This document shows, in pieces, positions 15,723 to 24,547 of a DNA stretch of 32,291 bases. Position 1 is the first letter of the stretch. Each line of letters starts with the position of its first letter. The notes below the pieces were generated by a model. That model worked only from the letters and a program-made list of their open reading frames with translations, did no database searches and was not told the origin of the DNA. This stretch comes from an uncultured beta proteobacterium. GTDB taxonomy: Bacteria; Pseudomonadota; Gammaproteobacteria; Burkholderiales; Burkholderiaceae_C. The DNA lies in NCBI GenBank assembly GCA_903822435.1, contig CAIJPE010000108.1, positions 1-32,291 of the forward strand, written 5' to 3'. The translations under genes and the position numbers were made by a program.

Positions 15723-15870
15723 CGGTGAATCAGGCACGCCGGAATGCCCGGCGGCGTCCGCGTGGATCAGCAGGCGGGCCGTCGCGGTATCGGATTGGCT
15801 CGAAGCCCTGCGGTCGCCCACGGTGGAACCCGATCCGTACCGCAAAGGCAGCCCAGAGGCCCGCAGCCTG

Positions 15871-16278
15871 TCAGCGGATGCCCGCCGGCCGGGCCGCCAG
15901 GCGTTGGCGGGCGCGTTGCGCCAGCAGGGTGATCAGCAAGGCCGCCGCCGCCGTGCGCGACAGCGGCGGCATGGCTGCCAGCAGCGAGGCCAGGCCATCG
16001 ACAGCCTCCACGCTCACTTGCTGCGCATAGTCGACCAGGGCCACGACATCCGCCGCGCGAATCGCCTGGATGTCCTCCACGCGGATCTGCGGGTTCGGCC
16101 ACCCGCCGCGCAGCCTGGCCTTGGCAAAGATGCCGCCCGCCACCGCGAACAACGACAGCAATCCCAGCGGGCGCAGCAGTTGAGCGAGGAGATGTCCGCG
16201 GGCTTCGAGGGGCGCGGCCACGTACACCTCGGCCACCAGTTCGGGTATCGACAGGTCGGTGACAGTGACGGTGGACAT
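15871..16278 (-). CDS. Unrecognised 135-aa protein with one hydrophobic segment
   Basis: Not recognised. The 135-aa product has an amphipathic N-terminus (VTDLSIPELVAEVYVAAP), a hydrophobic stretch at about 33-52 (LLRPLGLLSLFAVAGGIFAK) that may be a membrane segment or buried helix, a conserved-looking middle (WPNPQIRVEDIQAI, VVALVDYAQQVSVEAVDGLA) and a second hydrophobic helix near 108-118 (AAAALLITLLA). A strong ribosome site AAGGAG lies 6 bases before the ATG at 16278. It follows the outer-membrane barrel gene by 17 bp and precedes the small beta-rich gene, so the three are probably one transcript. Confidence 0.7.
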   Translation of the reverse strand: MSTVTVTDLSIPELVAEVYVAAPLEARGHLLAQLLRPLGLLSLFAVAGGIFAKARLRGGWPNPQIRVEDIQAIRAADVVALVDYAQQVSVEAVDGLASLLAAMPPLSRTAAAALLITLLAQRARQRLAARPAGIR

Positions 16279-16295
16279 TCAGGACTCCTTGCGCC

Positions 16296-16826
16296 TTAGA
16301 AGCCGACGCGCACACCCAAGGTGTACTGGCCGATCGAGGGATGGCTACCGAATTCGGCAGGGCGGTAGTTCTCGTACTCGCCGCGCAGGGACACGGCGCG
16401 GCTGAGCGCGTACTCGGCACCCACGCCCAGCTTCAAGCCCACGCCCTTGTCGTCGCCGTTGGAGGTGTTGAGGTTGACGTGAGCAACGCCCAGACTGCCC
16501 AGCAATGACACGTTGCTCCCCACGGGCAGCAGGCCGACCGCATCCAGGAATGCGCCGTGGCCATAGACCGAACCGTTGGCGTTGTTGATATGGCCCAGGC
16601 CGGCCAGGCCCGCTTCCACGGCCAGGTTGGGATTGACCTGATAGCCGCCAAAGATCTTGCCACTCACGCCGGAGCCGCTGCCGTCGATGCCGTTGACGGT
16701 ATCGCCGTAGTGAGGCGCACCGATGGCCGCACCGACATATGGGCCTTCGGCGTGGGCGCCCTGGCAGACCACGCCGGCCGACAACACGGCCGCGGTAACG
16801 ATGGGCTTTAGCTTGTGAGCGAACAT
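16296..16826 (-). CDS. Small outer-membrane beta-barrel protein
   Basis: A 176-aa secreted barrel of the OmpA/OmpW-like transmembrane type. Signal peptide at 1-26 (KPIVTAAVLSAGVVCQGAHA/EG), then alternating strands: GPYVGAAIGAPHYG, GVSGKIFGGYQVNPNLAVEA, SVYGHGAFLDAVGLLPVGS, GLKLGVGAEYALSRAVSLRGEYENYR, ending in YTLGVRVGF with terminal Phe, the outer-membrane insertion signal. Eight strands fit the length. AAGGGAAG precedes the ATG at 16826. It heads a unit with two small unknown genes. A regulatory region of 117 bp with palindromes lies upstream. Function (porin, adhesin or stress barrel) cannot be told. Confidence 0.88.
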   Translation of the reverse strand: MFAHKLKPIVTAAVLSAGVVCQGAHAEGPYVGAAIGAPHYGDTVNGIDGSGSGVSGKIFGGYQVNPNLAVEAGLAGLGHINNANGSVYGHGAFLDAVGLLPVGSNVSLLGSLGVAHVNLNTSNGDDKGVGLKLGVGAEYALSRAVSLRGEYENYRPAEFGSHPSIGQYTLGVRVGF

Positions 16827-16848
16827 GTCGCACTTCCCTTCAGGTGAT

Positions 16849-16936
16849 GCATCTCAATTGATGCGAGACCTTCATGGTCATGTCGGACGTGTCCGCCGTG
16901 ATGACGAGACTGCCGCGCCACATTGCAATTGCAATG
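16849..16936. promoter_or_regulatory. Palindromes upstream of the outer-membrane barrel gene
   Basis: Two symmetrical elements lie in the 117-bp gap between the sensor-kinase stop and the barrel-gene start. CATTGCAATTGCAATG (16921-16936) is a perfect 16-bp palindrome. GCATC-TCAATT-GATGC (16849-16864) is a 5-bp inverted repeat enclosing AATT. Their AT-rich cores stand out from the surrounding high-GC sequence. The first is 95 bp upstream of the barrel start and 7 bp past the kinase stop. It may be an operator; a terminator is less likely, as no U-run follows on the minus strand. Confidence 0.5.
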
Positions 16937-16943
16937 AAGGCGA

Positions 16944-19019
16944 TCAGTGCACCAGTTCGGCAAGGGCGCGCGCCAATTGAGCCCGCTCGACGGGCTTGGC
17001 AAGGATGCGCGTGACCCCCGCCTCGGCAGCACGCCGCGCAAGCAGCGCGCCGCCGTATCCGCTCAGCAGCAGCACCGGCAGGCCCGGCGCAAAGTCCCGC
17101 AGGGCTTCTGTCAATTGCGTGCCGGTCAGCCCGGGCATGGCTTCGTCGGTGATCACGCCAGCATAGTCGCGTGGACGCTCGCGCAGCGCCTCCAGCGCTG
17201 CGTCGGCATCGATGTAGCCCTCGGGGGTGTAGCCCAGGCCCTCGAGAATCTCGATCAAGAGGCCCACCAGTTCGGGTTCGTCGTCGAGCACCAGCAGGCG
17301 CTGGCCGTTGCCCTGGGCCCCCGAGGCCGGGCGCACCTCAGCAGAAGGAAGCGGGTCGGTGGACTCCCGCAAGTACAGGGTGAAGCGGGCCCCTGCCCCG
17401 GGCCTGCTCTGCACGTCGATGCCGCCGCCGATCTCGGCCACCACGCCGTGCACAACGGCCAGGCCCAGGCCCGTTCCGGACTGCGCGCTGCGGGTGGTGA
17501 AGAAGGGCTCGAAAAGATGCTCCATCACGTCGGGCGTGACGCCGGTGCCCTGGTCCGCGACCGAGAGCGCCAGGTAGCGGCCCGGCGCCAGCGCACTGTG
17601 CGACAGCACGCGTGGCGCGCCAACCAGTTCTCGACGCAATTGCACACTGAGCATGCCGCCGTCGGGCATGGCCTGCATGGCGTTGGCGCTGAGATTCATG
17701 ACCGCCTCGAAAGCCTGCGTGGGGTCGCCACGCAGGCGTGCCCCAGGGACGTCCAGGGCGCGTTCCAACACGATGCCGGGGCGCAGCGAGCCCGACAGCA
17801 AGTCGAGCACTTCCTGGACTACGGGTTCGAGTTCGAACACCATCGAGGCCCGTGCGCCGCCGCGGCTGAAGGAGAGGATGCGCTCGACCAGCGACTTGCC
17901 CCGCAAGGCCGCTTGCAGCACCTTCCGCAAGTGGCGCGCCTGGTCGCTGCGCGGATCGGCCGCGTCCTGAGCCATTTCTCCATAGCCGACGATGCCGGCC
18001 AGCACGTTGTTGAAGTCGTGCGCAACCCCGCCCGCGAGCGTGCCCAGCGACTGCAGCTTGCTGGCGCGCGACAGCTGGGTCTGCAGGGCCTTCTGCGCCT
18101 GAGCGTGCCGGCGGTTGGCACGTCGGACCGCGTCGGCCGCGACTGCGATGACGACCAGAAGCATCGCCATCACGAGGGCGGTGGCCTGTGCGGCCTGCCG
18201 CCAGCCCGTGAACGTCGCCGACAGGTCGCGCGAGACCAGCACCAAGATGCCGTAACGCAGCACTTCGTGCAGGCACACAAGGCTCTCGCTGCCATCCGCG
18301 AAACGGCGCAAGGCCATGCTCGGGCCTGCAGCCAGCTGCCGCGCCATGCCGCCTTCCTCGGGAAGCGCGACTGACAAAGGGGTACTGGCCAGACGCACCC
18401 CATCGTTGCGGAAGACGGCCATGCGCGCGTCGGCAGCCGGTATGGCCGCACCGAAGGCGCCCAGCAGCGTGCTGGCCGGCAAGGCCGCAACGATCCAGCC
18501 GCCGTGCGCCGCGGGTCCTCCCTGGAATCGCAGCGCAAGAGCCACCAGCGCCTCGTGCCGGCCGGCCATCGCGAAGGGCCGGCTCATGGCCATGGCCTCG
18601 GCGGGCAGGCTGCCGAGGTCGGGCGCGAAGGCCCGCAGGTCCGGCGGCGGAGCGGCTGCCGATGCCGCCACCACCTGCCCCTCGGCGCCGACCAGCCACA
18701 AGGTGTCGACCATCGGCATCAGTTCGGCGCGGGTCAGCAGCGATCGCGTCGCCACGCCCGAGGACAGTGGCAAGCGCTGCTCGATCAGTTCGGTGCGCAT
18801 CGCCTTCAGGCCCTCTTCGACGCCCCGAAGGCCGCGGTCGAGTTCATCGGTCAGCGCCAGCGATAGCGCGCCCAGCTCGCGCGACTGGCTTTCCAGCGCG
18901 TCGCTGCGCAAGTGCCACAGGCCAGCGGTTGCTGCCAGGGCCAGCAGGAACCAGAGGGCCCCGCCGATGAGCCAGGGGCGGCGAGCGGATGGGGCGCCGG
19001 GGTCTTGTACGTCGGGCAT
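16944..19019 (-). CDS. Hybrid sensor histidine kinase with C-terminal receiver domain
   Basis: A 691-aa membrane sensor. TM1 at about 16-37, a periplasmic sensing region of about 240 residues, TM2 at about 277-297, HisKA with phospho-acceptor His334 in LAGGVAHDFNNVLAG, HATPase with N box NLSANAMQAM, G1 DQGTGV and G2 GTGLGLAVVHGVV, then a receiver domain (about 574-690) with acidic pair DDEPE, phospho-acceptor Asp625 in ITDEAMPG and Lys675. The H-box resembles NtrB-like/hybrid kinases. The gene is divergent from an OmpR-type regulator. Start uncertain: the frame opens at ATG 19145, but ATG 19019 places TM1 near the N-terminus with AAGG upstream and is preferred. The signal is unknown. Confidence 0.9.
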   Translation of the reverse strand: MPDVQDPGAPSARRPWLIGGALWFLLALAATAGLWHLRSDALESQSRELGALSLALTDELDRGLRGVEEGLKAMRTELIEQRLPLSSGVATRSLLTRAELMPMVDTLWLVGAEGQVVAASAAAPPPDLRAFAPDLGSLPAEAMAMSRPFAMAGRHEALVALALRFQGGPAAHGGWIVAALPASTLLGAFGAAIPAADARMAVFRNDGVRLASTPLSVALPEEGGMARQLAAGPSMALRRFADGSESLVCLHEVLRYGILVLVSRDLSATFTGWRQAAQATALVMAMLLVVIAVAADAVRRANRRHAQAQKALQTQLSRASKLQSLGTLAGGVAHDFNNVLAGIVGYGEMAQDAADPRSDQARHLRKVLQAALRGKSLVERILSFSRGGARASMVFELEPVVQEVLDLLSGSLRPGIVLERALDVPGARLRGDPTQAFEAVMNLSANAMQAMPDGGMLSVQLRRELVGAPRVLSHSALAPGRYLALSVADQGTGVTPDVMEHLFEPFFTTRSAQSGTGLGLAVVHGVVAEIGGGIDVQSRPGAGARFTLYLRESTDPLPSAEVRPASGAQGNGQRLLVLDDEPELVGLLIEILEGLGYTPEGYIDADAALEALRERPRDYAGVITDEAMPGLTGTQLTEALRDFAPGLPVLLLSGYGGALLARRAAEAGVTRILAKPVERAQLARALAELVH

Positions 19020-19210
19020 GCCGGGCCTTGGTTGAGCGGCGGCGGCGCGGGGTTTACGGCGTGCACGGCCATGGCGATAACCGCCCATAGATTGTCCACC
19101 GCCCGCCTGGTCACGCATGTTGCTGCTGCCAAGCCTTGCAAGCATTTGCGCTTCTTTGCATGCCGGTGGCGCGTCGTGCGGCCCCGGCGCCTTAGGCTGA
19201 TCGGCACGAT
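19020..19210. promoter_or_regulatory. Divergent intergenic region between sensor kinase and response regulator
   Basis: 191 bp between the two divergent starts (65 bp if the kinase starts at 19145). It contains the palindrome CTTGCAAG (19133-19140) and nearby TTTGC/GCAA-rich repeats around 19128-19162. Promoters for both genes must lie here, but no clear -35/-10 pair is visible. Confidence 0.3.
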
Positions 19211-19942
19211 ATGAACACCAACCACAACCCGCACATCCTGGTGGTCGACGACGACCCCGACATCCGAGATCTGGTGCTGGAGTACCTGGGTAACAACGAC
19301 CTGCGCGTGAGCGGCGCCTGTTCGGGCCGCGAAATGTTCGAGTGCTTCGACCAGCAGGCCATCGACCTGGTCCTGCTCGACCTGAAGCTGCCCGGCGAAG
19401 ACGGCATGCAACTGGCCCGTGCGCTGCGCGAACGGGCCAACGTACCCATCGTGCTGCTGACAGGGCGCAACGAGGAGGCCGACCGCGTGATGGGCCTTGA
19501 ACTGGGTGCGGACGACTATGTCACCAAGCCCTTCAGCCCCCGCGAACTGCTTGCGCGCGTACGAGCCGTACTGCGGCGCTACCAGGTGCAGGCCACCCTG
19601 CCCGAGCGCGGCGGCGCGCGGCGGGCGTTTCGCTTTTCAGGGTGGGAGCTGAACCTGCGCACCCGGCGGTTGCTGGCGCCGGGTGGCGAGTCCGTCGACT
19701 TGTCCAACGGCGAATTCAGCCTGTTGCACGCGTTGTGCCGCGCGCCTCGGCAGGTACTGACGCGGGACCAGCTGCTCTCGATGTCTCGCCTGCACGAAGC
19801 CGAGGTGTACGACCGCACGATCGACGTGCAGATCCGCCGGCTGCGACTCAAACTCGAGCCCGATGCCTCCGAGCCGACCTTGATCCTGACAGAGCGCGGC
19901 GCAGGCTATCGGTTGGACAGCGACGTCCAGACCCTGTACTGA
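19211..19942 (+). CDS. OmpR/PhoB-family response regulator
   Basis: A 243-aa DNA-binding response regulator. The receiver domain (about 8-122) has the acidic cluster VVDDDPD, phospho-acceptor Asp57 in LVLLDLKLPGEDG, Thr84 and Lys106 in VTKPFSP. The C-terminal winged helix (about 140-235) carries LSNGEFSLLHALCRAPRQVL and the recognition/wing region YDRTIDVQIRRLRLKLE followed by LTERGAGYRL. It is divergent from the hybrid kinase and is its probable partner, although the kinase has its own receiver domain. Targets are unknown; the neighbouring barrel and efflux operons are candidates by proximity only. Confidence 0.95.
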   Translation: MNTNHNPHILVVDDDPDIRDLVLEYLGNNDLRVSGACSGREMFECFDQQAIDLVLLDLKLPGEDGMQLARALRERANVPIVLLTGRNEEADRVMGLELGADDYVTKPFSPRELLARVRAVLRRYQVQATLPERGGARRAFRFSGWELNLRTRRLLAPGGESVDLSNGEFSLLHALCRAPRQVLTRDQLLSMSRLHEAEVYDRTIDVQIRRLRLKLEPDASEPTLILTERGAGYRLDSDVQTLY

Positions 19943-19953
19943 ACCAAAGGGAT

Positions 19954-19999
19954 GCCGGCTAGCTGCCAGGCCGGTGCGGACATTGGCAGCTACACCGGC
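19954..19999. terminator. Stem-loop between convergent regulator and efflux operon ends
   Basis: TAGCTGCCA (19960-19968) pairs perfectly with TGGCAGCTA (19984-19992), and the outer GCCGG (19954-19958) pairs with CCGGC (19995-19999) across a 1x2 internal loop. It lies between the 3' ends of two convergent units and overlaps the last codons of the outer-membrane factor gene. No U-run follows on either strand, so it is an atypical, possibly bidirectional, 3'-end structure. Confidence 0.45.
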
Positions 20000-21399
20000 T
20001 GCCATCGCCCCGCGATGTTCTTCAGCAGCTGGTTCACCGCCGCGAGTTGCCGGTTGCGCACGGTCAGCAGGCTGCTTTCGCTGGTGAGCGCGGCCGTCTG
20101 TGCGGTGACCACGTTCAGGTAGCTCACCGTGCCGCCGCGGTACTGGTCCAGGGTGATTTCGAGGTTGCGCTGCGCGGCTTCCAGAGCCTCGGCCTGCAGC
20201 TGAGACTCCTGCTGCAGCTGATCGGCCAGCACGAGGTTGTCCTCCACCTCCTGCAGGGCGGTCAGCACGGTCTGCCGGTAAGTGGCCGTAGCCTGGTCGG
20301 CCGCGATGCGCGCCTGGGCGCTGGCCAGCTTGCGTTGCCCCCCGTCGAAGATGGCCGCGGTCAGCGAAGGCCCGAGCGACCACAGCAGGTTGGGCGCACT
20401 GACCAGCCCGGCCAGCGCCGTGTTGCGGAAGCCGGCGCTGGCCGACAAAGTCAGGTCCGGAAAGAAGGCGGCATCGGCCACGCCGATCTGGGCATAGGCC
20501 GAGGCCACGCGGCGCTGGGCCGCGGCAATGTCGGGCCGGCGCTCGAGCAGGGTGGCGGGCAACAGGGTCGGGACCACCGGGCTGGCTGGCAACGTGGCCT
20601 GCGCCGCCAGGCCCAGCTCAGAGGGCGGCACGCCCAGCAGCACGGCCACCGCATGCTCGAACTGCGCGCGCTGGGCGCGGAGGTCGGCCGCCTGGGCCTG
20701 CGCGGTCTTGAGCTGGGTCTGGGCCTGCAGCACATCGGTGCGGCCCGCCACACCGCCCTGGTAGCGGGCCTGTGTCAAGTCCAGCGCACGTTGATAACCC
20801 GCCGCGGTGCGCGCCAGCAGGGCCAGCTGGGCGTCGGCCGTGCGCAGCGAAAAGTAGGTTTGCGTCAGCAGGGCCTGGGCCGACAGGCGGGCAGCCGACA
20901 GGTCGTTGCTGCTGGCCTGCAGCGTGGCCCGCGCGCCTTCCACGGCCTGCGCCAGGCGGCCCCACAGGTCGGTCTCCCAACTGGCTGTGGCGATCAGCGA
21001 GACGCTGTTGCTCGGGTTCTGCGCCGTGGGCGAGTTGCCGGTGCCGCTGCCCGTGGCGGAGGCGCTGCGGGTTGCGCCCAGGGTGGCGGACAGGCTGGGC
21101 AAGGTGACGTCGCGGCTGGCGTCGTAGATGGCCCGGGCGTTGGCCACGGCGGCCACGGCCTGCTTGAGCGTTTCGTTGCCGATGACCAGACGGCCCTGCA
21201 GGCCGTCGAGCACCGGATCCTTGAACAGCGTCCACCAGGCATCAGGCACCGGCTCGGTGGCGGCGGCACGCTGCCAGGTGCCGCCCTCCTTGAAGGCGGC
21301 CGGGGCTGCTGCCGGCGGCGGCGGCTCCACCCGGGTCGACGCACAGGCACCGAGCAGCATCGCTAGGGCCATCGGAACGAGGCAGTGGTGGGGCTTCAT
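19990..21399 (-). CDS. RND efflux outer-membrane lipoprotein (NodT/OprM/OpmB family)
   Basis: A 469-aa outer-membrane factor that forms the trimeric exit duct. A lipoprotein signal with lipobox LLGAC (Cys19) is visible; the two repeated OEP halves (about 60-250 and 265-460) each contain long helices and strands, with blocks PDAWWTLFKDPVLDGL, RRPDIAAAQRRVASAYAQIG and FPDLTLSASAGF typical of the family. It is the last gene of the four-gene efflux operon, 13 bp after mdtC. This order (fusion protein, two pumps, outer-membrane factor) is that of P. aeruginosa muxABC-opmB. Confidence 0.94.
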   Translation of the reverse strand: MKPHHCLVPMALAMLLGACASTRVEPPPPAAAPAAFKEGGTWQRAAATEPVPDAWWTLFKDPVLDGLQGRLVIGNETLKQAVAAVANARAIYDASRDVTLPSLSATLGATRSASATGSGTGNSPTAQNPSNSVSLIATASWETDLWGRLAQAVEGARATLQASSNDLSAARLSAQALLTQTYFSLRTADAQLALLARTAAGYQRALDLTQARYQGGVAGRTDVLQAQTQLKTAQAQAADLRAQRAQFEHAVAVLLGVPPSELGLAAQATLPASPVVPTLLPATLLERRPDIAAAQRRVASAYAQIGVADAAFFPDLTLSASAGFRNTALAGLVSAPNLLWSLGPSLTAAIFDGGQRKLASAQARIAADQATATYRQTVLTALQEVEDNLVLADQLQQESQLQAEALEAAQRNLEITLDQYRGGTVSYLNVVTAQTAALTSESSLLTVRNRQLAAVNQLLKNIAGRWQPV

Positions 21400-21412
21400 G
21401 GCGGTGGGGACA

Positions 21413-24400
21413 TCAGGATGTGGCGGTCAGCGGCAGCACCGTCGCCGCGCCCTGGCGGCGGGCCCGGCGAACCCGGCGGCTCTTCGCGCTCAGGCGGTCC
21501 ATCAGCACGTAAACCACCGGCGTGGTGTAGAGGGTCAGCAGCTGGCTGAGAATCAGGCCGCCAACGATGGAGATACCCAGCGGCTGGCGGAGTTCGGCGC
21601 CATCGCCCGTACCCAGGGCCAGCGGCACGGCACCGAAGATGGCCGCGAAGGTGGTCATCAGGATCGGCCGCAGGCGCAGGTTGGCCGCACGGAAGATCGC
21701 TGCACCGGCACTGACATGCCCCGCTCTTTGCCGCACGATGGCGAAGTCGATCATCATGATGGCGTTCTTCTTGACGATGCCGATCAGCAGGATCACGCCG
21801 ATCAACGCGATGATCGAGAACTCGCTCTTGAACAGCATCAGCGCCAGCAGCGCGCCCACGCCGGCCGAGGGCAAGGTGGACAGGATCGTCACCGGGTGGA
21901 TGAGGCTCTCGTAAAGCATGCCCAGCACCAGGTAGATGGTGAGGATGGCCGCCCCGATCAACACTGGCTGTGACGACAGCGACTGCGCGAAGGCATTGGC
22001 CGTGCCCGCGAAGCCGCCGCGCACGGATACCGGCACGCCGAGTTCGGCCATGGCGCTGTTGATGGCCGCGGTGGCGTCCGACAGCGAGACGCCCAGCGGC
22101 AGGTTGAAGCTGATGGTGGAAGCCGGCGCGCCACCCTGGTGGTTGACGGCCAGCGGCGTGTTGGTGGTCTCCACCCGGGCGATGGCCGCCAGCGGCACCT
22201 GCGCACCGCTGTTGCTGGTGAGGTAGATCCGCTTGAGCGACTCGGGGCCCTGCAGGAACTCCGGCGCCACCTCCATCACCACGCGGTACTGGTTGAGCGC
22301 GTTGTAGATCACCCCCACCTGCCGTTGGCCGAAGGCGTTGTTCAGCGTGGTGTCCACGTTGGCCACCGTCACGCCCAGGCGGGCAGCCGCGTCGCGGTCG
22401 ATCACCAGCGAGGTCTGCAGGCCCTTGTCCTGCTGGTCGGTGTTCACGTCGGTGAGCTCGGGCAGGCGCGACAGGGCATTGCGCACGCGCGGCTCCCATT
22501 CGCGCAGGACGTCCACGTCATCGGCCTGCAGCGTGTACTGGTATTGCGCGTTGGATTGCCGCCCGCCGATGCGGATGTCCTGCACGGGTACGAAGAAGAG
22601 GTTGGCGCCCGGCTCGTGGCCCAGCTTGCCGCGCAGCCGGGCGATCACGGCATCGGCCGACAAGCCGCGCTCTGCCAGCGGCTTGAGCGTGATGTAGAAG
22701 CTGGCGTTGTTGCGCCCGCCGCCGCCAGGGCCCCCACCGCTGCCGGTCGAGCCGCTGACGTTGGCGACCGCGGGGTCGGCCATCAGGATGGCCATGAACT
22801 TGTCGACGCGGGCTTGCATCATCTGGAACGAGCTGCCCTGGTCGGCCTGGGCGCCCCCGATGAGCACACCGGTGTCCTGCTGAGGGAAGAAGGTCTTGGG
22901 GATGACGGTGTAGAGCCACACGTTCAGGCCGATGACGGCCAGCAGGGCCACCAGGGCCACCGGCTGGTGGCGCAGCGTCCACGACAGCGAACGTCGGTAG
23001 CCCCGCACCAGCAGCCGCGGCACCAGGGCCAGCCAGCGCTGCAGGCGGCCCGGGGGGCGGGCTGCCGGGGCCGGCCGCAGCAGCGCCGAGGCCATCATCG
23101 GCGTGGTGGTCAGCGACACCACCATCGACACCACGATGGAGGCCGAGAGCACCACCGCGAACTCGCGGAACAGCCGCCCCACCACGCCCCCCATCAGCAG
23201 CAGCGGCAGGAACACGGCGATCAGGCTGAGCGAGATGGACACCACGGTGAAGCCGATCTCGCGCGCGCCCTTCAACGCGGCCTCGCGGGGGCTCAGGCCC
23301 TGCTCGATGTAGCGGGTGATGTTCTCGAGCACGACGATGGCGTCGTCCACCACGAAGCCGGTGGCCACGGTAAGCGCCATGGCCGAGAGGTTGTCCAGGC
23401 TGTAGCCGAACAGGTACATGACGCCGAAGGTGCCAGCCAGCGACACCGGTACGGCCGCGGCCGGGATCAGGGCCGCGCGCACGTTGCGCAGGAAGAGCAG
23501 CACCACCAGGATCACCAGGCCCACGGCGATGGCAAGCGCCCGCTCGACTTCCCGCAGCGAGGCACGGATGGTGGGCGTGCGGTCGCTGATGACCTTGACG
23601 TCGATGGCCGGGGGGATCGAGGCCTGCAGCCGCGGCAACAGTTCGCGCACGCGGGCCACGGTCTCGATGATGTTGGCCCCGGGTTCCTTCTGCACGAACA
23701 GGGCGATGGCGGGCTTGCCGTTGGCCGCCCCGTAGTTGCGCACGTCCTGCACCGAATCGACGATGCGGGCCACGTCGCGCAGGCGCACCGGTGCGCCGTT
23801 CTTGTAGGTCAGCAGCACGGGGGCGTACTCGGCCGCGGTGACGGCTTGGTCGTTGGCGCCGATCTGCCAGGTGCGCCCCTCTTCGTCCACCGAGCCCTTG
23901 GGGCGGTTGGCATTGGTGGCCGTGATGGCCGTGCGCACCACGTCCAGCGCAATGCCCTTGGCGGCCAGCTTGTCGGGGTCGATTTCCACCCGAACGGCCG
24001 GCAGCGCGCCACCGCCCACCGTCACCTGCCCCACCCCCTCCACCTGGGACAGCCGCTGCGCCAGCACGGTGGAGGCTGCGTCGTACATCTGGCCGCGCGT
24101 GAGCGTCTGCGAGGTCAGCGAGATGATCATGACCGGCGCATCCGCCGGGTTGACCTTGCGGTAGCTCGGGTTGCTGGGCATGCCCGTGGGCAGCAGGGTG
24201 CGCGCGGCGTTGATGGCCGCCTGCACGTCGCGCGCCGCACCGTTGATATCGCGGTTGAGGTCGAACTGCAATGTGATGCTGGTGGAACCCAGCGACGAGC
24301 GCGAGGTGATCTCGTTCACCCCGGCGATGCTGCCCAGCGCCCGCTCCAGTGGCGTGGCCACCGTCGCTGCCATGGTGTCAGGGCTCGCCCCGGGCAGGCT

Positions 24401-24547
24401 GGCGCTCACCGAGATCGTGGGAATGTCGACCTGCGGCAGCGGTGCCACGGGCAGCAGCTGGAAAGCCAGGACCCCGGCCAGCGCCACGCCGAGGGTGATC
24501 AGCGTGGTGGCGACGGGCCTGCGGACGAAGGGTGCGGAGATGTTCAT
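21413..24547 (-). CDS. mdtC: RND multidrug efflux pump subunit, MdtC/MuxC type
   Basis: A 1044-aa inner-membrane RND transporter that exports drugs using the proton gradient. It has the usual 12 membrane segments and two large periplasmic loops. The proton-relay Asp401-Asp402 of TM4 ([14 protein letters not shown]) and the partner Lys in [14 protein letters not shown] of TM10 are present. MdtC and MdtB together form a heterotrimer in E. coli. A glycine-rich insertion (about 22711-22760; [16 protein letters not shown]) interrupts the periplasmic loop just before ASFYITLKP. The start overlaps the mdtB stop by 4 bp (ATGA), indicating coupled translation and matched stoichiometry. Confidence 0.95.
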   Translation of the reverse strand: MNISAPFVRRPVATTLITLGVALAGVLAFQLLPVAPLPQVDIPTISVSASLPGASPDTMAATVATPLERALGSIAGVNEITSRSSLGSTSITLQFDLNRDINGAARDVQAAINAARTLLPTGMPSNPSYRKVNPADAPVMIISLTSQTLTRGQMYDAASTVLAQRLSQVEGVGQVTVGGGALPAVRVEIDPDKLAAKGIALDVVRTAITATNANRPKGSVDEEGRTWQIGANDQAVTAAEYAPVLLTYKNGAPVRLRDVARIVDSVQDVRNYGAANGKPAIALFVQKEPGANIIETVARVRELLPRLQASIPPAIDVKVISDRTPTIRASLREVERALAIAVGLVILVVLLFLRNVRAALIPAAAVPVSLAGTFGVMYLFGYSLDNLSAMALTVATGFVVDDAIVVLENITRYIEQGLSPREAALKGAREIGFTVVSISLSLIAVFLPLLLMGGVVGRLFREFAVVLSASIVVSMVVSLTTTPMMASALLRPAPAARPPGRLQRWLALVPRLLVRGYRRSLSWTLRHQPVALVALLAVIGLNVWLYTVIPKTFFPQQDTGVLIGGAQADQGSSFQMMQARVDKFMAILMADPAVANVSGSTGSGGGPGGGGRNNASFYITLKPLAERGLSADAVIARLRGKLGHEPGANLFFVPVQDIRIGGRQSNAQYQYTLQADDVDVLREWEPRVRNALSRLPELTDVNTDQQDKGLQTSLVIDRDAAARLGVTVANVDTTLNNAFGQRQVGVIYNALNQYRVVMEVAPEFLQGPESLKRIYLTSNSGAQVPLAAIARVETTNTPLAVNHQGGAPASTISFNLPLGVSLSDATAAINSAMAELGVPVSVRGGFAGTANAFAQSLSSQPVLIGAAILTIYLVLGMLYESLIHPVTILSTLPSAGVGALLALMLFKSEFSIIALIGVILLIGIVKKNAIMMIDFAIVRQRAGHVSAGAAIFRAANLRLRPILMTTFAAIFGAVPLALGTGDGAELRQPLGISIVGGLILSQLLTLYTTPVVYVLMDRLSAKSRRVRRARRQGAATVLPLTATS

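Noticed and set aside
16921..16936. Intrinsic terminator for the sensor kinase
   Set aside because: The palindrome has no loop and no U-run on the minus strand; an operator reading is more natural.
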